From positions 24,025,036 through 24,089,035 of the forward strand of contig OY811971.1 of NCBI GenBank assembly GCA_963681505.1: a DNA stretch of 64,000 bases. The letters are read 5' to 3'. Under the pieces are notes generated by a model. The model worked only from the letters and a program-made list of their open reading frames with translations, was not told the origin of the DNA and did not search any database. This document shows positions 37,301-47,932 of this stretch, one piece after another (position 1 is the first letter of the stretch; every line of letters starts with the position of its first letter). A program made the translations under genes and the position numbers. Origin of the DNA: Eunapius fragilis. Its lineage: Eukaryota; Porifera; Demospongiae; Spongillida; Spongillidae.

Positions 37301-40116
37301 TCTTACGGGCAAGCCTCTCTGCCTTCTCTGCTTCTCTGACCCTCCTTATCCTGGGGTCACAGGAGTGGGCATTATCTGTAACACAACAGCATTTCCATGG
37401 CAACACCACATAAAAACACAAATGCACATAAATTAAACATGCCCATACATACACCCATACAGTACATATGTATGTATTAATGCCATTTACATGCTCTTAG
37501 AGGCTGAGTAACTTTACCCCTGCCCCATGCTGAAGCTCGTGGTCGTGTTTGGCCCATAGTGGGGGCAGGCGACAGCCGCAGCCAGGCATGAAAGCAGCTT
37601 TGCTTTCTACCACTGGACCTACAGGGACCAATGGGTGACGCTGGTCACCATTGGGTCGGCCTGTGTCCCAAACCAAGACACTGGTCATGGTTTGGTGGCT
37701 ACCCCAGGGTAGAAGCCTGGAGGGTGTCGCCCACCATTGATGAAATGGCATATACATGTACATGTACAGTACACATTGAAATACACAATGGAGAGAGGGG
37801 AAGTGGAGGGTGTGGAGAGAGGGGAAGTGGAGGGTGGGTGAGCAACAAGCCACAGTCAAGGCTATGACTGGAGTGCTGCACCCATGGCGCCCTCACTTTA
37901 AATACATAAAACCTGGAACCATAGTAACAACAGGTTGGGATGATATGATTGAAAAAGGTGTGTTTTGTAGTGGAAAAAAGGCTCCCTGCAATGCTATTGG
38001 ACCATAATGCCCTACATACGATTGGTTAGGATCATTCATTGAATGCATCTGCAGAAACATATGCTTACATATTGACCTTAGCAACGGCAAGCTTTCTCTG
38101 TGGTAGCTATGCAGTACAGAGCATTCTTTGCATTAAACTTAGTTTACTACTACTGTATCGAAACTCTACCATATGCCCATACAGTGCATATGTATGTATT
38201 ATGTATGTCCAGGCACACACACAAGCATTTCCACGTTCATGTACCTATCAATGTTCTTATCCTTGCCATCTCTGCCTTCTTCCTCTTCTGTCTGGATGAC
38301 TTGTTCTGCTTCTCCATCCAACGCCTCTCCTCACGGCTAAGGGTGGTAAGGGGAGGAGGGATAATTGTGGGAGTGGGGAGGATGGATAATTGTGGGGTGG
38401 GGAGGGATAATTGTGGGAGTGGGGAGGAGGGATAGTTGTGGGGATGCGGAGGGATAAATGTGGGGGTGGGGAGGAGGGATAGGTGTGGGATGGGGAGGAG
38501 GGATAATTGTGGGGGTGGGGAGGAGGGATAGGTGTGGGATGGGGAGGAGGGATAATTGTGGGAGTGGGGAGGAGGGATAATTGTGGGAGTGGGGAGGAGG
38601 GGTAGACTTACGACTCGGCTTTGTCCAGACGATGTTCATCTTGGTATGAGAAGTCTCTCCATGAGTTGAATCCATACCTGTAAGGTAAGCATATGTCCCC
38701 TCATTACATGTACTGTACACAATACATTAAAGATATTCAATACTAAACACTACCACCTAACAAATAATTTGTTAACCATTCAATTATAAAATGGGTGATG
38801 TCATTCATATGGAGACAGGAATGAATGTACGTACATGTACCCATGAAAAGTGAGGAGGGGTGGAGTGGGAGGGAGTGAGGAGGGGTGGAGTGGGATGGGA
38901 TGATGAGGTGGAGGGAGAGGGGGGACATCCTTACCAGAAGTCATAGAATGTGTTCACATCCTCAATAGGTGTGTTGTCATCTCCAAGGAAGGGTACAGGT
39001 TGGATGGTTGACCATCTATGAGGAATGACAGTCCACTTATGACTCCACCCACACAAGATGTCTACATGGAATGGGGCCCAAACAGCACTTGCTGGTATGG
39101 AATGGGGCCCAAACAGCACTTGCTGGTATGGAATGGGGCCCCAAAACATACCTAACATTTTCTTCAAAGACAGGTGTGAACACTTCAAAGAAGTGCTCTC
39201 TGGAGTACTCACACACTGTGGGGATGTCATCAGTGACTGTTGGGTCAGCACTGTCATAGGCACGGCGACATTTAGGATCTGAGAGTATGTCGTAGGCTGG
39301 GAGGGGAGGAGGAGGAGGAGGAGGAGGAGGAGGAGGAGGAGGGGAAGTGCATGAGATGTAACATACGCTCCACCTTGGGTCACACAATAAATGGCATACA
39401 CCCACACACATAAATACACACACACTCACTAACACGCACATACACAATCACACACTCACACAAACACATGCGCACGCACACACACAAACACACACGCATG
39501 CACACACACTAACACGTACACACACATACACACACAACACATACACACACCTATCTTAATGCACTTGAAGTGGTCATCATCTTGGTCCTCTGAGCTCTGT
39601 TGCTGCTTATCAGGATGATGTTGCAATACCTTCTGTCTGTCTGATCAGGGGGCGTGGTACACGTACGTCACACTCACCACTACGAGTCACATGTACACGT
39701 ATAAGCTTTCCGGATATCCTCGGGTTTCGCCCTATATCGCACTTTGCCCAGGCCAAGTACGGCGTAGTGGTCTTGGTCCTGTGGAGAAGGGAACCCCCGG
39801 GGGTACGGGGAATCGGTCGCAGGGTGCTCTCACGTGACAGGTCTGCCATGGAATTTACCTTCCACTGCGTGGGATCCAACAGCAGAGGGTTGTACTCTTC
39901 CTCCTCGCCCTCCTTATCGCTACCCGAACTATCGTCGCTTGATGACGCGGCGTCCGCAGGCAGCTGCTGCGAAGCCTCACATCCGAACCGCCTTCCGATG
40001 TTCTCAAAGTCCAGCCAGACCGGGGCTACGAAGAGCCAAAGTACACCCCTCGCACAACCAACGTCACACGCTCACACCGCACCTGACAACCTCCTCAGTA
40101 CGATACCGCAAGCCAT
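34369..40116 (-). CDS. DNAJC2: DNAJC2 (MPP11/zuotin), ribosome-associated J protein with two SANT domains, 17 exons
   Basis: Exons in gene order: 40083-40116, 39859-40025, 39699-39778, 39551-39636, 39152-39296, 38935-39015, 38612-38677, 38245-38336, 37185-37375, 37048-37128, 35411-35499, 35288-35357, 35173-35227, 35000-35114, 34719-34921, 34556-34590, 34369-34479. All introns are GT-AG and all phases agree, giving 1701 nt or about 567 residues (family about 620). Exons 3-5 encode the J domain: DQDHYAVLGLGKVRYRA, the HPD motif in exon 4, and AYDILSDPKCRRAYDS. Exons 5-8 hold the zuotin homology region (HFFEVFTPVFEENVR, FLGDDNTPIEDVNTFYDFW). Exon 9 encodes a charged coiled coil. Exon 14 (EWTNAETQLLIKAVAAGT) with exon 15, and exons 16-17 (PWSAEEQK, ERWEKIAAAVGTRTKREC), form the two SANT domains. 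The protein works with Hsp70L1 at the ribosome exit tunnel and has chromatin roles in animals. The two N-terminal exons are the least certain. The extreme C-terminus is unresolved: after exon 17 the genomic frame meets TAG within two codons, so a last exon probably lies beyond the 33-bp array. Confidence 0.88.
35508..35768. repeat. 18-bp minisatellite in DNAJC2 intron 10
   Basis: About 14 copies of GGGGACTAGGCATGGGAT with GTGATGGGAGG variants at both ends. The unit is unrelated to the 18-bp unit at 11.6 kb. Confidence 0.95.
35808..35977. repeat. Imperfect inverted repeat, about 70-bp arms (foldback element)
   Basis: 35808-35878 and 35910-35977 are reverse complements with a few mismatches and small indels. 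The outer ends are GTAGAATACCAGCTT and AAGCTGGTATTCTAC, and the loop is about 31 nt. It lies between two minisatellites in DNAJC2 intron 10. A MITE or foldback origin is likely; no target duplication was clear. Confidence 0.85.
35998..36765. repeat. 30-bp minisatellite in DNAJC2 intron 10
   Basis: About 25 copies of GATACATACATGTAGCTGGA plus CAACATCCAT, with CATCTAT and ATGAAGC variants. Confidence 0.95.
36903..37046. repeat. 19-bp minisatellite at the 5' end of DNAJC2 intron 10
   Basis: About seven copies of ATAACCATGGCTACCTCAC or the GGTTACC variant. In gene orientation the array starts right at the exon 10 donor site, GTATGTGAGG. Confidence 0.9.
37376..38244. other. DNAJC2 intron 8, otherwise unremarkable
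   Basis: This 869-bp intron is the longest without a large array. It holds a two-copy GGAGAGAGGGGAAGTGGAGG repeat near 37790-37835. No other gene is seen. Confidence 0.6.
38345..38605. repeat. Minisatellite filling DNAJC2 intron 7
   Basis: About ten copies of a 20-25 bp unit, GGAGGGATAATTGTGGGAGT and a GATAGGTGTGGGAT variant. It fills almost the whole 275-bp intron. Confidence 0.9.
39062..39142. repeat. 31-bp repeat, 2.5 copies, in DNAJC2 intron 5
   Basis: TATGGAATGGGGCCCAAACA plus GCACTTGCTGG is repeated in tandem. Confidence 0.9.
39303..39550. repeat. (GGA)n and CA-rich tracts in DNAJC2 intron 4
   Basis: An (AGG)n tract lies at about 39303-39342. A CA-rich region interrupted by TA and GC pairs occupies about 39403-39550. 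Confidence 0.85.
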
Positions 40117-40368
40117 CTAGTTAGCTCTCTCCACGTGAAGCAGGCTGGCAATGGTATTCATAGACATCCACTTCGTTAATATTTGATTTAACCCTTTTAC
40201 ACACCGAATAAATTTAAATGACCCACCGTTGGCTCATAGATTATTTAGACAGGGATTGGAAACGGGTCACGTGAGCCATACATTTTACGGTAGAAGGCTA
40301 TGCGCCGTCAATATTATAATGGATAGCACCTTTTGAGTTTGGCGGGAAAATGTCTTATAGCTGGTTTT

Positions 40369-40932
40369 GGCATAAGTACAGTTTAGGTTCCGTAATAGAA
40401 TTTCATTACAGTACTAAGATTTCGTGGCCAAACAGTTAGTTTAGACATTCTGAACCCTACGACGGCGAACAAATGTTATTTTACCGTGAGGTTTATCTCT
40501 AACACAAACAGTAATGAACACTTACAGTAATGAGCGTTTCATTTTTCGCCGGTACTGGTCCACACCCCTCTTGTAAATTCTCGTTCCAGCTGGGCCTAGT
40601 TTAGGTTCAGTGTAAGGGGGATAAGTACATTGGCTTCCCCCCACTTTCTAACCCTAACCCTGAAGCCAATGTACTTATCCCCCTTACACTGAACCTAAAC
40701 TAGGCCCAGCTAGAACGAGAATTTACAAGAGGGGTGTGTGGACCAGTACCGGCGAAAAATGAAACGCTCATTACTGTAAGTGTTCATTTCTGTTTGTGTT
40801 AGAGATAAACCTCACGGTAAAATAGCATTTGTTCGCCGTCGTAGGGTTCAGAATGTCTAAACTAACTGTTTGGCCACGAAATCTTAGTACTGTAATGGAT
40901 TTCTGTTCCGGAACCTAAACTGTACTTATGCC
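40369..40932. mobile_element. 564-bp palindromic foldback element with an 8-bp target duplication
   Basis: Left arm 40369-40637 and right arm 40662-40932 are almost exact reverse complements over about 270 bp. The termini are GGCATAAGTACAG and CTGTACTTATGCC. The spacer is 24 nt and contains CTAACCCTAACCCT. CTGGTTTT flanks both sides (40361-40368 and 40933-40940), which fits an 8-bp target duplication. No coding sequence. It is nested in the 40235-44769 element. Confidence 0.88.
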
Positions 40933-41220
40933 CTGGTTTTGGTGAAATCCGTATCATGTAGAGTCACGAATGTATTCCACCCAATTCATGAAAGGTAAGG
41001 TTTGTCTAGAAACGTGTTTGAAGTTCTAGTGAACGAATCTTCGGGAGCTTTTAATAAAAACGGAGAAATGAAGCTATGTGAATCCTTTCTGGGCGTGCAA
41101 AAACTGTTCTGTACGTTTTTTGACCTTGATTTTTTGTAAATAAGCTCTTCGTAGTAATCTGAATAGAACTGGATAGGTTTTGCCCTTTTCCCTAGCTTTG
41201 AAAACATAAAGTGGCACGAA

Positions 41221-41880
41221 ACAGCGTTTTAGACATACAGGCAGTTCTGGGCGTATAACTACTTTTGTAAATAGTGTAAACGTGGTTTGAAAGTTTCATC
41301 CTCTAGTGCACTCATTTTGCGATAGAACTGGGCTATGGACTAAGCCAGGGAGTGTTGGTATGACGTTATAACAAGTTCGCTTTACATCGACTATCGCGTC
41401 AATCATTAGGGACGGCACGAATAGACTAGGCCGTACTGGCAGTTCTGGGCGTATAGCTACTTTTGTATATAGTATTAGCAGGGTTTGAAGGTTTTTTCCT
41501 CTAGTGCACTCATTTTGCGATAGAACTGAGCTATGGGCTATGCCAGGGAGTGTTGGTAAGAGTTGGCTTTACATCGACTCTCGGGTCAGTCATTAGGGAT
41601 ACGGCGCGAATATAGAATACTGTCAGTTCTGGGTGTATAGCTTCTTTTAAAAATAGTATTAACGGGGGTTGAAGGTTTCAACCTCTAGTGCACTCATTTT
41701 GCGATAGAACTGGGCTATGCACTAAGCCAGGGAGAGGTTTTAAAAAGTTGGCTTTACATCGCGTCAATCATTTGGGACACGGCACGAATAGAGTAAGACT
41801 GCTGTCCTTTCTGGGCCTGTGGCTACTTTTGTAAATAGTATTAACGGGGTTTGAAGGTTGGTTTCTTGCTACTCATTTCG
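41221..41880. repeat. Satellite of about 190 bp, 3.5 copies
   Basis: The blocks GGCAGTTCTGGGCGTAT, CTCTAGTGCACTCATTTTGC, GATAGAACTGGGCTATG and GCTTTACATCG recur in order from 41241, 41440, 41624 and about 41807, with gradual divergence. Confidence 0.9.
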
Positions 41881-43429
41881 CCATTCAAGACTTAATAACT
41901 ACTACAATAACCTATCTTCCGCTACACAGCCAATAATCTATTATTGTAGCGACATTGATACGGTATTGTTACACGATGATATCATCATTGATACAGGGTA
42001 GTTTACAATCCTGTTTACAATGCCTTCGGGCAAAGTTGATACAATCCCGATGCAGCAGTCTTGTAACAGCATTGATATCAACCTGTGTCTTTCATGTATC
42101 AATACTGTAACAATACCGTTTATTCATCAATATTGTACCAAGCTGTTATTGCTCAATCCTGTACCAGTATTGATAACCTTGTATCAGTATTGATAAGGCG
42201 GAAGTAAATAACTTTAATAAATTCTATGTAGGCAATGTACAGTACCTGTAGTAGCAATACATATTGTTACTAAAGTCATAAAAGTCATGACATCTTGCTC
42301 TCTTTCAATCTGTACAGGTGTTGGCCCCTCTTCAAAGTGGCATGTTGCTGAGCATTGGTGTACAAAGGAAACTGCTCTTCTGATGTTCGTTGCAAGCTGC
42401 AGTTGCTATGACTTTATTTCACAGCGCAAACAGGGCACAGTCACAGTCATTGAGTACAGCTTCCTCACAGCTAGTAGCGTGAGGTCGAAAAGCCTGAATT
42501 AAACAGAATGCAGCTCCTCTGTATTTTGGTTTGCAAGTAAAACTCCAAACTAGACATTCTGCATGGAACATTGAGTTTGTATAATAACATCACTAATAAC
42601 TGTTCCGTTTTACCTGACTGATGCTGTACGTACTATCCACCACAACAGACAATATGAACTATCCCTTGACATGTACAACCTGTGTGATGAAGCCATTGAG
42701 TACAGAGGCACTAGCTAGCTAGACGTACCATGTCTTGGGCAAAACAGAGGATGGAGAGATGGCAGGGTTCACTGCCATGAAACGAAACAACTATATTCTG
42801 CAATTGCATTGCTTGGGACATGCGACATACCTATTAAACAAGATACAATCACCACAATACAAATGCATGACAAAACACTCACAAAACGCAGTGCCCCAGG
42901 TCGATAGATTTCACTGTCATAGAAAGCTCCTAATGGAAGTACCATTGATAGTGTTGAAAGTTTAAACAGAGTAGAATTACCACTGGAAAATGAAACCCAA
43001 ATTAATTTTGTTTTTAAAAAACATATATGACAACACTTACTCTCCATTTGTGCCATGTGTAATATTTCTCATATACTGCATATGTGCAATTAAGTTGCAA
43101 TGTCCCGGCTAGGTGACTTGTGGTTCCCATAACTGAACATTCTGTGCTCTTATAGAAGCATTGAACGACTCACACCTATATGGTTAAAGGTACTAGTCAT
43201 GTTTGTAAGCAATGCAAGATTATTTTACCTTTCTGCACAGAAGCTGATGTAGGTCCAAACTGGAGCATACACGAAATGATATGGAGAAATAGATGTACTT
43301 TCTGCTTTGTAGTATTTCTGGCATATTGATTTTAACAGCTTGAACAAACATGTTGCATTATATATGCAAATACATATGCCAAGATAAACATTGTTAGAGA
43401 GCTAGAGTGAGTGGTCAGGGGTCAGGATG

Positions 43430-43792
43430 GCATCCGTTCATCATTGGAGGACCAGGAGGGGAAGTAGAAATTGATGAGAGCTAGTTTAGTACAACCAAGG
43501 CAGGCAGGTGGAAGGTCACTGGGTGTTTGGAGGAACTGAGAGAATAACTGGAGAGTGCTTCCTAATCGAGGTTGAGCTCAGAGATGCTGCCACACTCCTC
43601 CCTCTCATCCAGCACCACATTCGTCCTGGCAGTACTATCTACAGCGATGAATGGAAGGCATGTAGTAGAATCACTGCAACTACTGGGATGTTGCATGAGA
43701 CCGTGAACCACTCCCTCCACTTTGAGGACCCGGTTACAGGCGCACACACACAGAGTGTGGAAGCGATGTGCAGCTCCTGTGAGCGTCTATGA
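43430..43792 (+). pseudogene. Decayed Merlin (IS1016/IS1595-like) DDE transposase
   Basis: The upstream frame contains GGPGGEVEIDES (first catalytic Asp), followed by a stop. After a frame change, a 94-codon frame reads HWVFGGTERITGECFLIEV, TIYSDEWKA (second Asp), and VNHSLHFEDPVTGAHTQSVE (third acidic residue). The order and spacing fit Merlin/ISXO2-type transposases. The stop, the frameshift and the missing N-terminal zinc-ribbon part mark it as a relic. It lies inside the TIR element at 40235-44769. Confidence 0.75.
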
Positions 43793-43860
43793 AATGCACA
43801 TAGTGAGCCATGTTTGCATGTACACACAAACTAGTGTGTGTTACAAACACACTGCTCATA

Positions 43861-44027
43861 CACCCCCCCCCCCCCCCCCCATTATCTCCTCTAGATGTCC
43901 CTTGATTTCCTATACAAATAGATGCGACTGCTCTTGAGACAGAGACAGTTACACTGTAGATTACATCAAAGGCTGTTAATTGATTTGTTGATTGGTTAAT
44001 AATTGGGGAGGGGGGGGGGGGGGGGTA
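43861..44027. repeat. Poly(C) and poly(G) runs
   Basis: A C run of about 20 near 43862 and a G-rich run near 44007-44026 surround unique sequence. They could pair as an inverted repeat. Confidence 0.7.
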
Positions 44028-45061
44028 ACGTCCTAGAAAAAAGTCGCAAAATAATATACACAGCCCTATAGCATTCTGAGAATGAAGCGCATCTACGGGT
44101 ACGCCTTCTCTGACCGCTCGCGCGGTATTACCGGTCATCAAAACCAAAGTGGGTACCTCTACTTATTATTCTATTTGATGCGCACCCTTGTACTTACGGC
44201 AGTGGTCTGAGTTGTGAACTGTAGTTATCTTCGAGAGGCAACTGGTAATGTCGGTTTTGATATACATGTAACACAAAGTTATAGCTGTGGGCGGCTTTAT
44301 TTGTAAGAGCGCACCTACATCGTGGAATTGGAATTATCTGCATGGCTCTGAAAATAACTTACAACCTGGAAGCTGGTAGTCAGTGATTTGAGAGCATCGA
44401 AGAGATCCAAACAATGGGAACCTTCATTTACACACTTCGGTATGCATGTCTTTTTTTTGCTAATATACCATTTATTTATATACGGTATATCGTATCAATA
44501 TTGGTACAAGCTGTTATCAATAGACATACGACAAAGATAACAAGCTAGGCACAGATTGATAACATGTGGTAACAATTTTTTATTTCGATCCTGGTACAAT
44601 GTTGTCAGCGCTATCATCATGATACAATAATTACATCTGGCTTGATACAGGTTGATAGGCTTATCAATATTGTTACCATACTGTAAACTGTTGGCTGTGT
44701 ATAACACAGACGGAGCTGTTAATTGGCGTGCACGTGATCCGTTTCCAATCCCTGTCTAAATAATCTATGGTTGGCTCCAGGATATCCTTTTTCTATGTAT
44801 TCATGTATTCTTTTGTATCTAAACTGGGTATGTGTCTGTATTGTACATGTAATCATGAATTTTTTAATTTTTTATTTTCATTAGGATAACTTTTAAAATA
44901 ATTCACGTGATATACAATAAATAAATGGTACTGGATACACAGGATTACACTATATGCTACTTGTGGTGCCCAATACAGAGGTAGCATTGCCTTGCTGTAG
45001 TGCAATGGACACTCTCTGGAGAAGGAATGGGAGGGACTGGTGGTCATGTGTCATGCTCTGG

Positions 45062-47932
45062 TGACGCCTGCTGATATATGTGAGCAAACTGAGAGCATCA
45101 GAGCCAAGGGCACCTGAGGTCTCATCAGGGCCAAGGGTACCTGAGGTCTCATCAGGGCCAAGGGCACCTGAGATCTCATCAAGGCCAAGGGTACCAAAGG
45201 TCTCATCAGTGTCAAGGGCACCTGAGGTCTAATCAGGGCCAAGGGCACCTGAGGTCTCATCAGGGTCAAGGGCACCAAAGGTCTCATCAGTGTCAAGGGC
45301 ACCTGAGGTCTCATCAGGGTCAAGGGCACCTGAGGTCTCATCAGGATCAAGGGTACCTGAGGTCTCATCAGGACCAAGGGCACCTGAGGTCTCATCAGGA
45401 CCAAGGGCACCTGAGGTCTCATCAGGGCCAAGGGCACCTGAGGTCTCATCAGGGCCGAGGGCACCTGAGGTCTCATCGGGGCCAAGGGGACCTGAGGTCT
45501 CATAGGGGGCCAAGGGCACCTGAGGTCTCATCGGGGCCAAGGGCACCTGAGGTCTCATGGGGGCCGAGGGCACCTGAGGTCTCATCGGGGCCGAGGGCAC
45601 CTGAGGTCTCATCGGGGCCAAGGGCACCTGAGGTCTCATCAGGGCCAAGGGCACCTGAGCTCTCATCAGGGCCAAGTGCACCTGAGGTCTCATCAGGGCC
45701 GAGTCTCATAGGCATCTGAGGTCTCATCAGGGCCGAGGGCACCTGAGGTCTCATCAGGGCCAAGGGCACCTGATGTCTCATCAGGGCCGAGAGCACCTGA
45801 GGTCTCATCCAGACCGAGGGTACCTCAGGTCTCATCAGGGCCGAGGGTACCTGAGGTCTCATCGGGGCCGAGGGCACCTGAGGTCTCATCGGGGCCAAGG
45901 GCACCTGAGGTCTCATCGGGGCCAAGGGCACCTCAGGTCTCATGGGGGCCGAGGGCACCTCAGGTCTCATCAGGGCCGAGGGCACCTGAGGTCTCATCGG
46001 GGCCAAGGGCACCTGAGGTCTCATTGGGGCCAAGGGCACCTCAGGTCTCATGGGGGCCGAGGGCACCTCAGGTCTCATCAGGGCCGAGGGCACCTGAGGT
46101 CTCATCGGGGCCAAGGGCACCTGAGGTCTCATTGGGGCCGAGGGCACCTGAGGTCTCATCGGGGCCAAGGGCACCTGAGGTCTCATCGGGGCCAAGGGCA
46201 CCTGAGGTCTCATCGGGGCCAAGGGCACCTGAGGTCTCATCGGGGCCAAGGGCACCTGAGGTCTCATAGGGGCACCTGAGGTCTCATCAGGGCCAAGGGT
46301 ACCTGAGGTCTCATCAGGGCCAAGGGCACCTGAGGTCTCATCAGGGCCAAGGGCACCTGAGGTCTCATCAGGGCCAAGTGCACCTGAGGTCTCATCAGGG
46401 CCGAGTCTCATCGGCATCTGAGGTCTCATCAGGGCCGAGTCTCATCGGCATCTGAGGTCTCATCAGGGCCGAGGGCACCTGAGGTCTCATCAGGGCCTAG
46501 GGCACCTGATGTCTCATCAGGGCCGAGAGCACCTGAGGTCTCATCCAGGCCGAGGGTACCTCAGGTCTCATCAGGGCCGAGGGTACCTGAGGTCTCATCG
46601 GGGCCGAGGGCACCTGAGGTCTCATCGGGGCCAAGGGCACCTGAGGTCTCATTGGGACCAAGGGCACCTCAGGTCTCATGGGGGCCGAGGGCACCTGAGG
46701 TCTCATCAGGGCCAAGGGCACCTGAGGTCTCATCGGGGCGAAGGGCACCTGAGGTCTCATCGGGGCCAAGGGCACCTGAGGTCTCATCCGGGCCAAGGGC
46801 ACCTGAGGTCTCATCTGGGCCAAGGGCACCTGAGGTCTCATAGGGGCACCTGAGGTCTCATCAGGGCCAAGGGTACCTGAGGTCTCATCAGGGCCAAGGG
46901 CACCTGAGGTCTCATCAGGGCCAAGGGTACCTGAGGTCTGATTAGGGCCAAGGGCATCTGAGGTCTCATCAGGACCAAGGGCACCTGAGGTCTCATCGGG
47001 ACCAAGGGCACCTGAGGTCTCTTCAGGGCCAAGGGCACCTGAGGTCTCATCAGGGCCAAGTGCACCTGAGGTCTCATCAGGGCCGAGTCTCATAGGCATC
47101 TGAGGTCTCATCAGGGCCGAGGGCACCTGAGGTCTCATCAGGGCCAAGGGCACCTGAGGTCTCATCTGGGCCGAGGGTACCTGAGGTCTCATCAGGGCTG
47201 AGGGTACCTGAGGTATCATCGGGGCCGAGGGCACCTGAGGTCTCATCGGGGCCAAGGGCACCTGAGGTCTCATCGGGGCCAAGGGCACCTCAGGTCTCAT
47301 GGGGGCCGAGGGCACCTGAGGTCTCATAGGGCCGAGGGCACCTGAGGTCTCATCGGGGCCAAGGGCACCTGAGGTCTCATCGGGGCCAAGGGCACCTGAG
47401 GTCTCATCTAGGCACCTGAGGTCTCATCAGGGCCAAGGGTACATGAGGTCTCATCAGGGCCAAGGGCACCTGAGGTCTCATCAGGGCCAAGGGTACCTGA
47501 GGTCTGATCAGGGCCAAGGGCATCTGAGGTCTCATCGGGGCCAAGGGCACCTGAGGTCTCATCGGGGCCAAGGGCACCTGAGGTCTCATCGGGGCCAAGG
47601 GCACCTGAGGTCTCATGGGGGCCGAGGGCACCTGAGGTCTCATCGGGGCCGAGGGCACCTGAGGTCTCATCGGGGCCAAGGGCACCTGAGGTCTCATCGG
47701 GGCCAAGGGCACCTGAGGTCTCATTGGGGCCAAGGGCACCTGAGGTCTCATCGGGGCACCAGAGGTCTCATCAGGGCCAACGGTACCTGAGGTCTCATCA
47801 GGGCCAAGGGTACCTGAGGTCTCATCAGGGCCAAGGGCACCTGAGGTCTCATCAGGGCCAAGGGTACCTGAGGTCTCATCAGGGCCAAGGGTACCTGAGG
47901 TCTCATCAGGGCCAAGGGTACCTGAGGTCTCA
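45062..47932. repeat. 27-bp minisatellite, about 106 copies
   Basis: The unit is CCTGAGGTCTCATCAGGGCC plus AAGGGCA. Variants are CATCGGGGCC, GAGGGCA and short or long units. On the minus strand one frame reads ETSGALGPD. A higher-order block of about 740 bp repeats (for example the CCTGATGTCTCATCAGGGCC region near 45770 and again near 46507). The right edge joins a LINE-type reading frame without a break. Confidence 0.97.

Larger units (their letters stand above)
41923..44701. mobile_element. Inner region with short inverted ends and subterminal GTATCAAT motifs
   Basis: TACACAGCCAA at 41923-41933 is inverted at 44691-44701. Within about 250 bp of each end the motif TTGATAC/GTATCAA or its near variants TTGATAA and ATCAATATTG occur many times (41950-42200 and 44490-44670). 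Subterminal repeats of this kind are typical of DNA transposons, where they bind transposase. No target duplication is visible around the inverted ends, so the element boundary is tentative. Confidence 0.5.
40235..44769. mobile_element. 4.5-kb DNA transposon with 39-bp TIRs and a 7-bp target duplication, family unassigned
   Basis: 40235-40273 and the reverse complement of 44731-44769 match at 38 of 39 positions, both starting CATAGATTATTTAGACAGGG and ending CACGTG. They are flanked by the direct repeat GTTGGCT at 40228-40234 and 44770-44776. The element lies 118 bp upstream of the DNAJC2 start codon, in its probable promoter. Inside are a palindromic insertion (40369-40932), a 190-bp satellite (41221-41880), a region bounded by TACACAGCCAA inverted ends (41923 and 44701) with many GTATCAAT/ATTGATAC motifs near both ends, and a decayed Merlin-like transposase (43430-43792). 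Whether that transposase belongs to this element or to a nested one is open. Near-identical TIRs suggest recent movement. Confidence 0.8.

Noticed and set aside
45500-47327. Long minus-strand frames rich in MRPQVPLAP and GPDETSGAL
   Set aside because: Repeat by-products. Only the right-hand junction with the LINE frame has meaning.
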